Shown: in pieces, positions 1-6,300 of the stretch
Layout: every line of letters begins with the position of its first letter
Numbering within the stretch: the stretch's first letter is position 1
Source: a bacterium
Lineage (GTDB): Bacteria > Bacteroidota > Bacteroidia > Bacteroidales > Bacteroidaceae
Assembly: GCA_004562975.1 (NCBI GenBank)
Contig: SFQP01000042.1
Location: 1-10,423 of the forward strand
Direction of reading: 5' to 3'
Length of the DNA stretch: 10,423 nucleotides
Notes under the pieces: generated by a model
Told to the model about the DNA's origin: nothing
The model's database searches: none
What the model saw: the letters and a program-made list of their open reading frames with translations, nothing else
Program-made: the position numbers and the translations under genes

Positions 1-495
1 CTGAAGCACCGCCTCGAAGTGCTCGGTGTGGAGGTGGCGGAGGAGAAGCTGAACGACATCTACCAGCGTTTCCTGGCCTTGGCCGACAAGAAGAAGGAGG
101 TGACGGACGATGACATCCTCGTGCTGGCCGGAGCCGAACGCGCGGCCTCGCACAGCATCAAGCTGGATTACCTGCAAGTGACAAGCGGCCATGGCGTGCG
201 TCCCGTGGCAGCCATCGTGCTGGACATTGCTGGCGAGAAATTCCAAGCTGCCGCCGAAGGAAACGGTCCGGTGGACGCGGCCATCAACGCCCTGAAGCAA
301 ATCATCCACCGACAGATGACGCTGAAGGAGTTTACCATCCAAGCCATCAACCGGGGCTCGAATGACGTGGGCAAGGTCCATATGCAGGTGGAATACAACG
401 GCTCCGTCTACTACGGTTTCGGTGCCAACACGGACATCGTGGCCGCCAGCGTGGAAGCCTATATTGATGCCATCAACAGTTTCAAGAAATCATAG
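1..495 (+). CDS. leuA: 2-isopropylmalate synthase, C-terminal part (5' end outside window)
   Basis: LeuA condenses acetyl-CoA with 2-ketoisovalerate in the cytoplasm, the first committed step of leucine synthesis. The frame is open from base 1, so the gene begins upstream; about 164 C-terminal residues are present, ending in TAG. The visible part lies after the catalytic TIM barrel. It starts with a helical linker (KHRLEVLGVEVAEEKL, then ADKKKEVTDDDI) and continues into the LeuA allosteric domain (ASHSIKLDYLQVTSG, AAEGNGPVDAAINAL, then GANTDIVAASVEAYIDAIN). The GNGPVDAA and NTDIVAAS motifs are characteristic of the leucine-binding regulatory domain, so this copy is probably feedback-inhibited by leucine. 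It heads a leu operon, with leuC next on the same strand. The main alternative is another HMGL-like synthase of the same superfamily (homocitrate or citramalate synthase), but the downstream leuCDB genes favour LeuA. Confidence 0.9.
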   Translation: MKHRLEVLGVEVAEEKLNDIYQRFLALADKKKEVTDDDILVLAGAERAASHSIKLDYLQVTSGHGVRPVAAIVLDIAGEKFQAAAEGNGPVDAAINALKQIIHRQMTLKEFTIQAINRGSNDVGKVHMQVEYNGSVYYGFGANTDIVAASVEAYIDAINSFKKS

Positions 496-498
496 CAC

Positions 499-677
499 TG
501 CGCGCGCAGGTTATAAGTTTTCAGGTTATGAGGTATTGCGCTTCGCGCAGGTTATGAGGTTATAAAGTCACTATTTAAGCGACTGAAGTCTTTAGTCAGT
601 AATATTATAATCTCATAGCCTCATAACCTCATAACCTAAATACTTATAACCTGCGCGAAGCGCAACACCTCATAACC
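499..677. repeat. Palindromic repeat element in the leuA-leuC gap
   Basis: Nearly the whole intergenic space is built from one repeated theme. Positions 524-555 and 646-677 form a 32-base inverted repeat with a single mismatch (31/32) around a 90-base spacer. Each arm contains a small palindrome, TGCGCTTCGCGCA, followed by AGGTTAT. A third, related copy (TGCGCGCGCAGGTTATAAG) sits at 499-517, just after the leuA stop. Nested inside, AGGTTATGAGGTTAT at 549-563 is perfectly complementary to 623-637. The spacer holds a further weak hairpin at about 581-597. The arms also carry short tandem GGTTATGA-like units. As RNA this could fold into a long, partly alternative hairpin between leuA and leuC. 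It resembles a non-coding REP- or MITE-like intergenic repeat, but I cannot match it to a named family. No ORF of note lies inside. Confidence 0.8.
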
Positions 678-711
678 ATCGAATATATACCCCCAAACAA
701 ACACAATACGC

Positions 712-2088
712 ATGAACACTCTTTTCGACAAAATCTGGGACAGCCACGTCGTACAGCACGTGGAAGACGGTCCCGACCAACTGTATATTGACCGCCTCTA
801 TGCCCACGAGGTGACCAGTCCGCAGGCATTCGCCGGAATGCGGGCACGCGGCCTGAATTGTTTCCGTCCGGAACAAATCTACTGTATGCCCGACCACAAT
901 ACGCCCACCCACGACCAAGACAAGCCCATCGAAGACCCCGTGTCGAAGAAACAGGTGGACACGCTGGAACAAAATTGCCGTGACTTCGGCCTCACGCACT
1001 TCGGCATGCTCCACCCCAACAACGGCATCATCCACGTGGTAGGGCCGGAACTCGGCCTCTCCCTGCCCGGCATGACCATTGTGTGCGGCGACTCGCACAC
1101 GTCGACCCACGGTGCCATGGGTGCCGTGGCCTTCGGCATCGGTACATCGGAGGTGGAGATGGTGATGGCCTCGCAGTGCATCCTCCAGGCCAAGCCGAAG
1201 TCCATGCGCATCAACGTGGAAGGCAAGCTGGGCAAAGGTGTTACCGCCAAGGACGTGGCCCTCTACCTCATGAGCCAGCTCTCCACGAGCGGTGCCACGG
1301 GCTACTTCGTGGAATATGCGGGAAGCACGGTGCGCTCCCTCTCGATGGAAGGCCGCCTCACCCTCTGCAACCTCTCCATCGAGATGGGCGCTCGCGGCGG
1401 TTTCATCGCGCCGGACGAGGTAACCTTTGCCTATCTGAAAGGCCGGGAGGGTGCGCCAGCAGGCGAGGCTTGGGACAAGGCCGTGGAGGAATGGAGCCAG
1501 CTGAAGAGCGGCGACGATGCCGTGTTCGACAAGGAGCTGACTTTCCGCGCGGAGGACATCGAACCGATGATTACCTACGGAACGAACCCCGGTATGGGCA
1601 TCGGCATCACGCAGCACATCCCTGCACCGCAGAACGCCTCGGACGAGAAGGCATTGCGCTACATGCAGTTTGCTGGCGGCGAGGCGATGCTGGGCAAGCA
1701 GGTGGACTACGTCTTCCTCGGTGCCTGCACCAATGGCCGCATTGAGGACTTCCGCGCCTTTGCCTCTATCGTGAAGGGCCGCCAAAAAGCGGCGAATATC
1801 ACGGCCTGGCTCGTGCCGGGTTCATGGCGTGTGCTGGCACAAATCAAGGCGGAAGGGCTTGACAAGGTGCTGGCCGATGCGGGCTTTGCCATCCGCCAAC
1901 CGGGATGCTCGGCCTGTCTGGCTATGAACGATGACAAGATTCCTGCCGGCAAGCTGGCAGTTTCCACGTCGAACCGCAACTTTGAAGGCCGCCAAGGCCC
2001 GGGTTCGCGCACGTGTCTGGCTTCGCCGCTTGTTGCCGCCGCTGCCGCCGTTACGGGAGTCATCACCGATCCGCGCACACTATTTTAA
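712..2088 (+). CDS. leuC: 3-isopropylmalate dehydratase, large subunit
   Basis: LeuC is the iron-sulfur catalytic subunit of isopropylmalate isomerase and works with LeuD, converting 2-isopropylmalate to 3-isopropylmalate in the cytoplasm. The protein has 458 residues, close to the usual 465-470. Aconitase-family signatures are clear: PDHNTPT near residue 61, [20 protein letters not shown] near 124-143, and the three [4Fe-4S] ligands Cys339 (GACTNGR), Cys399 and Cys402 (GCSACLAMN). The end [18 protein letters not shown] is also typical. The ATG follows an A-rich leader (AAACAAACACAATACGC) with no Shine-Dalgarno motif, as is usual in Bacteroidetes. LeuC homologues normally begin at this position ([12 protein letters not shown]). 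In many bacteria LeuC also accepts citramalate, which matters here because of the second synthase gene downstream. Confidence 0.97.
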   Translation: MNTLFDKIWDSHVVQHVEDGPDQLYIDRLYAHEVTSPQAFAGMRARGLNCFRPEQIYCMPDHNTPTHDQDKPIEDPVSKKQVDTLEQNCRDFGLTHFGMLHPNNGIIHVVGPELGLSLPGMTIVCGDSHTSTHGAMGAVAFGIGTSEVEMVMASQCILQAKPKSMRINVEGKLGKGVTAKDVALYLMSQLSTSGATGYFVEYAGSTVRSLSMEGRLTLCNLSIEMGARGGFIAPDEVTFAYLKGREGAPAGEAWDKAVEEWSQLKSGDDAVFDKELTFRAEDIEPMITYGTNPGMGIGITQHIPAPQNASDEKALRYMQFAGGEAMLGKQVDYVFLGACTNGRIEDFRAFASIVKGRQKAANITAWLVPGSWRVLAQIKAEGLDKVLADAGFAIRQPGCSACLAMNDDKIPAGKLAVSTSNRNFEGRQGPGSRTCLASPLVAAAAAVTGVITDPRTLF

Positions 2089-2104
2089 TGTATAATGAAT
2101 AATG

Positions 2105-2295
2105 TATAATGAGGTCTGGCGAGGTTCATCAATTTATAATTTACAATGTATAATTTATAATGAGGTCTGACGACCGTCGTACAGGACGATGAACCGCCGC
2201 AACCATCGGCGTAGCCTTCAGTATAAATTGCAAATTATAAATTGCCTCATGGCCGCAAGCTTCATTATAAATTGAAAATTATAAATTTTAAATTG
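2105..2295. repeat. AT-rich inverted-repeat element in the leuC-leuD gap
   Basis: The 210-base gap is filled with AT-rich repeats unrelated in sequence to those of the leuA-leuC gap. Positions 2130-2162 and 2263-2295 form a 33-base inverted repeat with 28 matches. A second partial copy at 2222-2243 is complementary to 2131-2152 with 20 of 22 matches. A direct repeat of TATAATGAGGTCTGGCGA occurs at 2105-2122 and, with one change, at 2156-2173, offset by 51 bases. The stretch at about 2163-2220 is GC-richer and has only weak small palindromes. The right arm ends 3 bases before the leuD start codon, so the element probably supplies the untranslated leader of leuD. It looks like a mobile or expandable intergenic repeat; I do not recognise a named family. 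Confidence 0.75.
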
Positions 2296-2298
2296 CTC

Positions 2299-2889
2299 AT
2301 GAAACAACCATTCCATATCATAGAGAGCACCTGCGTGCCTCTCCCCCTTGAGAACGTCGATACCGACCAAATCATCCCCGCACGCTTCCTCAAAGCCACT
2401 GACAAGGAAGGCTTCGGCGAGAACCTTTTCCGCGACTGGCGCTACAACGCCGACGGCTCTCCGAAGGACTTCGTGCTGAACGACCCGACCTACTCGGGCT
2501 GCGTGCTCGTGGCTGGACGCAACTTCGGTAGCGGCTCGAGCCGCGAACACGCCGCCTGGGCCATTGCGGGCTACGGTTTCCGTGTGGTCATCAGTTCTTT
2601 CTTTGCTGACATCCACAAGCAGAACGAGCTGAACAACTTCGTGCTGCCCGTCGTCGTGAGTGAAGGCTTCCTTGCCCGCCTGTTCGAGTCCATCGCATCC
2701 GACCCGAAGATGCAGGTGCGCATTGACTTGCCCAACCAAACGGTGACGAACTTGGCCACAGGCGAAAGTGAACACTTCGACATCAACGGCTACAAGAAAT
2801 ATTGCCTCGAAAACGCCCTTGATGACATTGACTTCCTCGTGCAGAGCAAGGACAAGATTGCCCAGTGGGAGGCCGAACACCAAGCATAA
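2299..2889 (+). CDS. leuD: 3-isopropylmalate dehydratase, small subunit
   Basis: LeuD is the swivel-domain subunit that closes over the active site of LeuC and helps select the substrate. The protein has 196 residues, close to the 190-200 normal for the family. It shows the expected opening (LPLENVDTDQIIPARFLK at about 15-32), the substrate-loop motif GRNFGSGSSREHA at 73-85, and SSFFADIHKQNELNN. I chose the ATG at 2299 (MKQPFHII). An in-frame ATG at 2242 would add 19 residues (MPHGRKLHYKL...), but these are read entirely from the AT-rich repeat and match nothing in LeuD proteins. No Shine-Dalgarno is visible; the leader is A/T-rich. The next gene starts 22 bases after the stop, so the two are surely co-transcribed. 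Confidence 0.96.
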   Translation: MKQPFHIIESTCVPLPLENVDTDQIIPARFLKATDKEGFGENLFRDWRYNADGSPKDFVLNDPTYSGCVLVAGRNFGSGSSREHAAWAIAGYGFRVVISSFFADIHKQNELNNFVLPVVVSEGFLARLFESIASDPKMQVRIDLPNQTVTNLATGESEHFDINGYKKYCLENALDDIDFLVQSKDKIAQWEAEHQA

Positions 2890-2911
2890 CCTTTAACCTC
2901 AGACACCCTCT

Positions 2912-4417
2912 ATGGAAATCATGGACACCACCCTCCGCGATGGGGAACAGACCAGCGGCGTATCGTTCGTACCACACGAAAAGCTGCAAATCGCGAAGTT
3001 ATTGTTGCGCGAGGTGAAGGTTGACCGCCTCGAAGTGGCCTCGGCCCGCGTCAGCGAGGGCGAGAAGAAGGCGGTGACGGACATCTGCCAATGGGCCGCC
3101 CGACACGGGATGCTCGATGCGGTGGAGGTCCTGGGCTTTGTGGACAACGGCGTGTCACTCCACTGGATCAAGGACTGCGGTGGCCGCGTCATTAACCTGC
3201 TCTGCAAAGGCTCCCGCCGCCACTGCGAACTTCAGCTCCACAAAACGCCGGAACAGCACATCGCGGACATCTGCCGGGATATCAGCCTCGCCCAAGAACT
3301 GGGCATCACCGTGAATGTGTACCTCGAAGACTGGTCCAACGGAATGAAAGACTCGCCCGAGTATGTCTACCAGCTCGTCGATGCACTCAGCCAACAGCCG
3401 GTGCGCCGCTTCATGCTGCCCGACACGCTCGGCGTGCTCGACCCACTCTCGGCCATGAGTTTCTTCCGCAAAATGCGCAGGCGTTACCCGTCGCTCCACT
3501 TCGACTTCCACGCTCACAACGACTACGACCTGGCCATCGCCAACGTGTCGGCAGCTGTGCTCTGCGGCTTCCAAGGCATTCACACGGCTGTGAACGGTCT
3601 GGGCGAACGAGCCGGCAACGCACCTTTGGCGAGCGTGCAGGCTATTCTGCACGACCACTTCAACATCGCCACACGGATCGATGAGAGCAAGCTGTTCAGC
3701 ATATCGCGCCTCGTGGAGAGCTACAGCGGCATTGCCGTGCCGGCCAACAAACCGATTGTGGGCGAAAGCGTGTTCACACAGGTGGCCGGCGTTCACGCCG
3801 ACGGCGATAACAAGTCGAACCTTTACTGCAACGCCCTGCTGCCCGAACGCTTCGGCCGCCAGCGGGAGTATGCACTCGGCAAGAACAGCGGCAAGGCGAA
3901 CATCCTGAAGAACCTCGAAACCTACGGACTGGAACTCACGCCGGAACAGACGCGCCGCGTGACGGAACGCATCATCGAACTGGGCGACAAGAAGGAAATG
4001 GTGACACAGGACGACCTGCCCTACATCGTGAACGACGTGCTGAAACACGATGCACCGGAGGACAAGGTGAAACTCATCAGCTACCTCGTCACCACGGCCT
4101 ATGGACTGAAGCCTACGGCGCAGCTGAAGATGGAAATAGAAGGCACGTGCTACGAGGCTCACGCCACGGGCGACGGTCAGTACGACGCTTTCATGCGCGG
4201 TGTGCGCGACATCTACAAGCACCGCCTGGGCCGCCCCTTCCCGATGCTCACGGGCTACTACGTGACGATACCTCCCGGCGGACGCACCGATGCTTTCGTA
4301 CAGACGGTCATCACCTGGGAACACGAAGGGAAGACCATCCGCACCCGAGGTCTTGATGCCGACCAGACGGACGCTGCCATCAAGGCCACACTGAAAATGC
4401 TCAACATGATACAATAA
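2912..4417 (+). CDS. LeuA/CimA-family synthase (second isopropylmalate- or citramalate-type synthase)
   Basis: This 501-residue protein belongs to the HMGL-like acyl-CoA/2-oxo-acid synthases. The N-terminal TIM barrel has MDTTLRDGEQTSGVSF with catalytic Arg9 and metal ligand Asp10, FHAHND with His200 and His202, and NGLGERAGN with Asn236. This spacing matches the four metal ligands of isopropylmalate synthase. A linker (VAGVHADGDNKSNLY, LGKNSGKANI) follows, then a C-terminal LeuA-type allosteric domain from about residue 395 (GLKPTAQLKMEIEG, ATGDGQYDAFMRGV, TDAAIKATLKMLN). Since leuA already lies upstream, this is a second synthase. By context it may be a citramalate synthase (pyruvate plus acetyl-CoA, leading to 2-ketobutyrate and isoleucine) using LeuCD and LeuB, but the sequence alone does not fix the substrate. 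The regulatory domain suggests feedback control. The gene lies 22 bases after leuD and 27 before leuB, firmly inside the operon. Confidence 0.88.
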   Translation: MEIMDTTLRDGEQTSGVSFVPHEKLQIAKLLLREVKVDRLEVASARVSEGEKKAVTDICQWAARHGMLDAVEVLGFVDNGVSLHWIKDCGGRVINLLCKGSRRHCELQLHKTPEQHIADICRDISLAQELGITVNVYLEDWSNGMKDSPEYVYQLVDALSQQPVRRFMLPDTLGVLDPLSAMSFFRKMRRRYPSLHFDFHAHNDYDLAIANVSAAVLCGFQGIHTAVNGLGERAGNAPLASVQAILHDHFNIATRIDESKLFSISRLVESYSGIAVPANKPIVGESVFTQVAGVHADGDNKSNLYCNALLPERFGRQREYALGKNSGKANILKNLETYGLELTPEQTRRVTERIIELGDKKEMVTQDDLPYIVNDVLKHDAPEDKVKLISYLVTTAYGLKPTAQLKMEIEGTCYEAHATGDGQYDAFMRGVRDIYKHRLGRPFPMLTGYYVTIPPGGRTDAFVQTVITWEHEGKTIRTRGLDADQTDAAIKATLKMLNMIQ

Positions 4418-4444
4418 CCTCTCAACGATTTATTCTCTCACAAC

Positions 4445-5506
4445 ATGAAACTGAAAATAGCTGTTCTCGCCGGCGACGGCATAGGGCCTGAAATCTCCGA
4501 ACAAGGCGTGGCCGTGATGGAAGCGGTGTGCCGCAAATTCGGCCACGAGGTGAGCTTCACGCCTGCCCTCTGCGGCGCTGCGGCCATCGATGCCGTGGGC
4601 GACCCCTTCCCCGAAGAAACTTTCCGGATCTGCCAAGAGGCCGATGCCGTGCTCTTCTCAGCCGTTGGCGACCCGAAGTTCGACAATGACCCCACGGCCA
4701 AGGTACGTCCCGAGCAGGGCTTGCTGGCCATGCGCAAGAAACTGGGGCTCTTTGCCAACATCCGTCCCGTGGAGACCTTCGACTGCCTGATCCACAAGTC
4801 GCCGCTGCGCGAAGACTTGGTGAAGGGCGCGGACTTTGTCTGCATCCGTGAACTGACGGGCGGCATGTACTTCGGCCAAAAGCAGGAGGGCACGGACTAT
4901 GCTTTCGACACGAACGCTTATTCGCGCGAAGAGGTGGAACGCATCCTCCACGTGGCTTACCAATATGCACGCCGCCGTCGCAAGCATCTCACGGTGGTGG
5001 ACAAAGCGAACGTGCTGGCTTCCTCCCGTCTCTGGCGCAAGGTGGCGCAGGAAGTGGAGAAGCAGTACCCCGACGTACAGACGGACTATATGTATGTGGA
5101 CAACGCCGCCATGCGCATGATTCAGGAGCCGCGCTTCTTCGATGTGATGGTAACGGAAAACACCTTCGGCGACATCCTGACCGACGAAGGCTCGTGCATC
5201 ACGGGTTCCATGGGACTCCTGCCCTCGGCCTCAACGGGCGAGAGCACGCCGGTGTTTGAACCTATCCACGGCTCTTGGCCGCAGGCGAAGGGACTGAACA
5301 TCGCCAACCCCTTGGCACAAATCCTGTCGGTGGCCATGCTCTTCGAGTACTTCGACCTCATGGAGGAAGGAAAACTTATCCGCAAAGTGGTGCAGGAGAG
5401 TCTCGACGAGAACGTACGCACGCCGGAAATCCAAGTGGAAGGCGGTGCCAAGTACGGCACGAAGGAAGTGGGTGCGTGGATTGTGAACCGTATTAACGAA
5501 GCCTGA
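4445..5506 (+). CDS. leuB: 3-isopropylmalate dehydrogenase
   Basis: LeuB oxidises and decarboxylates 3-isopropylmalate with NAD+ to 2-ketoisocaproate, the last dedicated step before transamination to leucine; related enzymes also act on 3-methylmalate from citramalate. The 353-residue length is normal. Substrate-binding residues of the isocitrate/isopropylmalate dehydrogenase fold are all present: Arg97, Arg107, Arg135 (in [10 protein letters not shown]), Tyr142, Lys187 (VDKANVL), and Asp219, Asp243 and Asp247 ([20 protein letters not shown]). The nucleotide loop [18 protein letters not shown] at 272-289 departs from the common EPVHGSAPDIAGKGIANP form. The Gly-Asp-Gly-Ile-Gly-Pro opening confirms the start. 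No Shine-Dalgarno is seen. The gene follows the second synthase by 27 bases and is followed after 16 bases by a small membrane-protein gene. Confidence 0.97.
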   Translation: MKLKIAVLAGDGIGPEISEQGVAVMEAVCRKFGHEVSFTPALCGAAAIDAVGDPFPEETFRICQEADAVLFSAVGDPKFDNDPTAKVRPEQGLLAMRKKLGLFANIRPVETFDCLIHKSPLREDLVKGADFVCIRELTGGMYFGQKQEGTDYAFDTNAYSREEVERILHVAYQYARRRRKHLTVVDKANVLASSRLWRKVAQEVEKQYPDVQTDYMYVDNAAMRMIQEPRFFDVMVTENTFGDILTDEGSCITGSMGLLPSASTGESTPVFEPIHGSWPQAKGLNIANPLAQILSVAMLFEYFDLMEEGKLIRKVVQESLDENVRTPEIQVEGGAKYGTKEVGAWIVNRINEA

Positions 5507-5522
5507 ACGGCAACAGCGCACC

Positions 5523-5807
5523 ATGGCTGATTTTCCCAAATGGCTTTTGGCCTTGGCGGGCGTGAGTCTGCTCCCCACCCTGCTCTCTCCTTTCTTCCTG
5601 TTTGGAGCGATGCCTTTTGGCACGGGGAGCAGCCGTTTCACGCAGTTCCTGCTCTATCTGGCCACGCAACTGTTGTGGCTCTTGCCCTTGCTGCTTTTTT
5701 TCTGCTCGCTCGACCGATACCGCCGGGGCTATGAGCGCATCGGCGTTGGTCTGGCCATCGCCGGAGCTTGCATCTCCCTCCTCGGCCTGCTGCTCATCGT
5801 GGGCTGA
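5523..5807 (+). CDS. Small hypothetical membrane protein with three predicted helices
   Basis: I do not recognise the family. The 94-residue product is very hydrophobic, with likely membrane segments at about residues 7-29 (LLALAGVSLLPTLLSPFFLF), 40-62 (TQFLLYLATQLLWLLPLLLF) and 73-93 (IGVGLAIAGACISLLGLLLI). A short basic loop, DRYRRGYER, lies between the second and third helices, so by the positive-inside rule that loop is probably cytoplasmic. The ATG lies 16 bases after the leuB stop on the same strand, so it is probably the last gene of the leu operon. The coherent helix pattern and the close spacing are the main reasons to accept it; no homologue is known to me. It has no catalytic motif, and a transport role for branched-chain compounds would be speculation. 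Confidence 0.6.
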   Translation: MADFPKWLLALAGVSLLPTLLSPFFLFGAMPFGTGSSRFTQFLLYLATQLLWLLPLLLFFCSLDRYRRGYERIGVGLAIAGACISLLGLLLIVG

Positions 5808-5829
5808 AAGCCGGTGGACGCATTGACAC

Positions 5830-5904
5830 AAAAAAGTGGGATTTCCCATTGACGACCCAACCTTTGCTTTTGGCAAGGGTAGGGTTCCGCAATGGGAAAT
5901 CCCA
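5830..5904 (-). terminator. Long hairpin, probable convergent terminator
   Basis: TGGGATTTCCCATTG at 5837-5851 is exactly complementary to 5890-5904. The stem continues inward with a few mismatches (about 5854-5867 with 5873-5887) to a loop of about five bases (TTTTG). Read on the minus strand, the stem is followed by C and then six T (5835-5830), the layout of an intrinsic terminator for transcripts coming from ugd and its remnants. On the plus strand the following sequence is AT-rich but has no T-run, so termination of the leu operon here is less certain. It lies exactly between two convergent transcription units. Confidence 0.6.
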
Positions 5905-5931
5905 GTTATATTATAAAATGGCTGCGAAGCC

Positions 5932-6108
5932 TCAGCCAAGAGACTTCACGATGTCGACAAAATTCTCTGTCACATAGGCTACATCTTCATCGGTCATGCA
6001 GGTGTTGAGCGGCAAGGTGATTTCGTTTTCAAACATCCGGTAGGCTTGGGGATAGTCCCGGATGTCGAAACCCAAATGCCAATACAACCTCGCCCCAAAC
6101 GCTGTCAT
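5932..6108 (-). pseudogene. 3' remnant of a DegT/DnrJ/EryC1/StrS-type sugar aminotransferase
   Basis: The minus strand encodes about 58 residues ending in TGA, with LGFDIRDYPQAYRMFENEIT, LPLNTC, MTDEDVAYVTENFVDIVKSLG. This is the characteristic C-terminus of PLP-dependent nucleotide-sugar aminotransferases: the DYPxAxxxxExxxSLP-like segment, then the TDEDVxYV helix that ends the protein. Full enzymes have roughly 370-400 residues, so only the last seventh or so remains. An in-frame TAA lies just upstream of an ATG at 6108, and no PLP-lysine region or earlier motif is present nearby. The recognisable similarity begins near residue 10 of the fragment. It cannot be functional. It points to a former sugar-modification gene downstream of ugd. 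The family call comes from memory of the motif and is fairly secure. Confidence 0.75.
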
Positions 6109-6168
6109 TTAGCAACATAAACACGCAACCCATAGCTACAAATGGGATTGAAGACTTCCATGATAATA

Positions 6169-6196
6169 CCCATATTCCTAACATCCTGAATATGGG
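6169..6196. repeat. Short inverted repeat at the end of the epimerase remnant
   Basis: CCCATATTC at 6169-6177 is perfectly complementary to GAATATGGG at 6188-6196, with a 10-base loop and partly matching AT flanks. It sits where recognisable epimerase similarity has ended and includes the stop codon of that remnant. It could be a deletion-junction palindrome or a weak transcript-ending hairpin; there is no adjoining T-run. The neighbouring stretch at 6109-6168 shows no recognisable coding or regulatory signal. Confidence 0.45.
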
Positions 6197-6297
6197 ATAT
6201 TGAATAAGAGCCGTTTCACGAGGTTGCTGCCGATGAAGCCGGCGGCGCCGGTCACCAGCACCGTCTTGCCTTCCAAGCTGACATTGTTCTATACCAT
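6178..6297 (-). pseudogene. 5' remnant of an NAD-dependent nucleotide-sugar epimerase
   Basis: On the minus strand, the ATG at 6297, 3 bases after the ugd stop, opens a 40-codon frame. It contains NNVSLEGKTVLVTGAAGFIG followed by SNLVKRL, the Rossmann beta-alpha start (TGxxGFIG) of extended short-chain dehydrogenases such as UDP-glucuronate or UDP-glucose 4-epimerases. Codon 3 is TAG, so even this fragment is broken. Similarity stops around Arg29/Leu30, and the frame ends in TAG at 6180-6178 after unrelated residues. Intact enzymes have 320-350 residues. A UDP-glucuronate epimerase directly after ugd would use its product, which makes that identity attractive, but too little remains to prove the substrate. 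The near-zero spacing implies it was co-transcribed with ugd. Confidence 0.75.
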
Positions 6298-6300
6298 GGG

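Noticed and set aside
499..677. Possible CRISPR-like or attenuator structure in the leuA-leuC gap
   Set aside because: Repeats are inverted and irregularly spaced with no unique spacers, so not CRISPR; there is no leucine-rich leader peptide or T-run to support attenuation.
670..1785. Long open frame of 371 codons on the minus strand opposite leuC
   Set aside because: It lies fully antisense to a complete leuC with all active-site motifs; its His/Val/Arg-rich composition is typical of the shadow of a GC-rich gene.
3155..4414. Open frame of 419 codons on the minus strand opposite the second synthase
   Set aside because: Antisense shadow of a convincing synthase gene; the translation has no domain-like pattern and is biased in composition.
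6105..6161. Minus-strand 18-codon frame (MEVFNPICSYGLRVYVAK) whose TGA overlaps the ATG of the aminotransferase remnant
   Set aside because: The ATGA overlap resembles translational coupling, but the frame is tiny, matches nothing I know and leads into a gene fragment; most likely chance.
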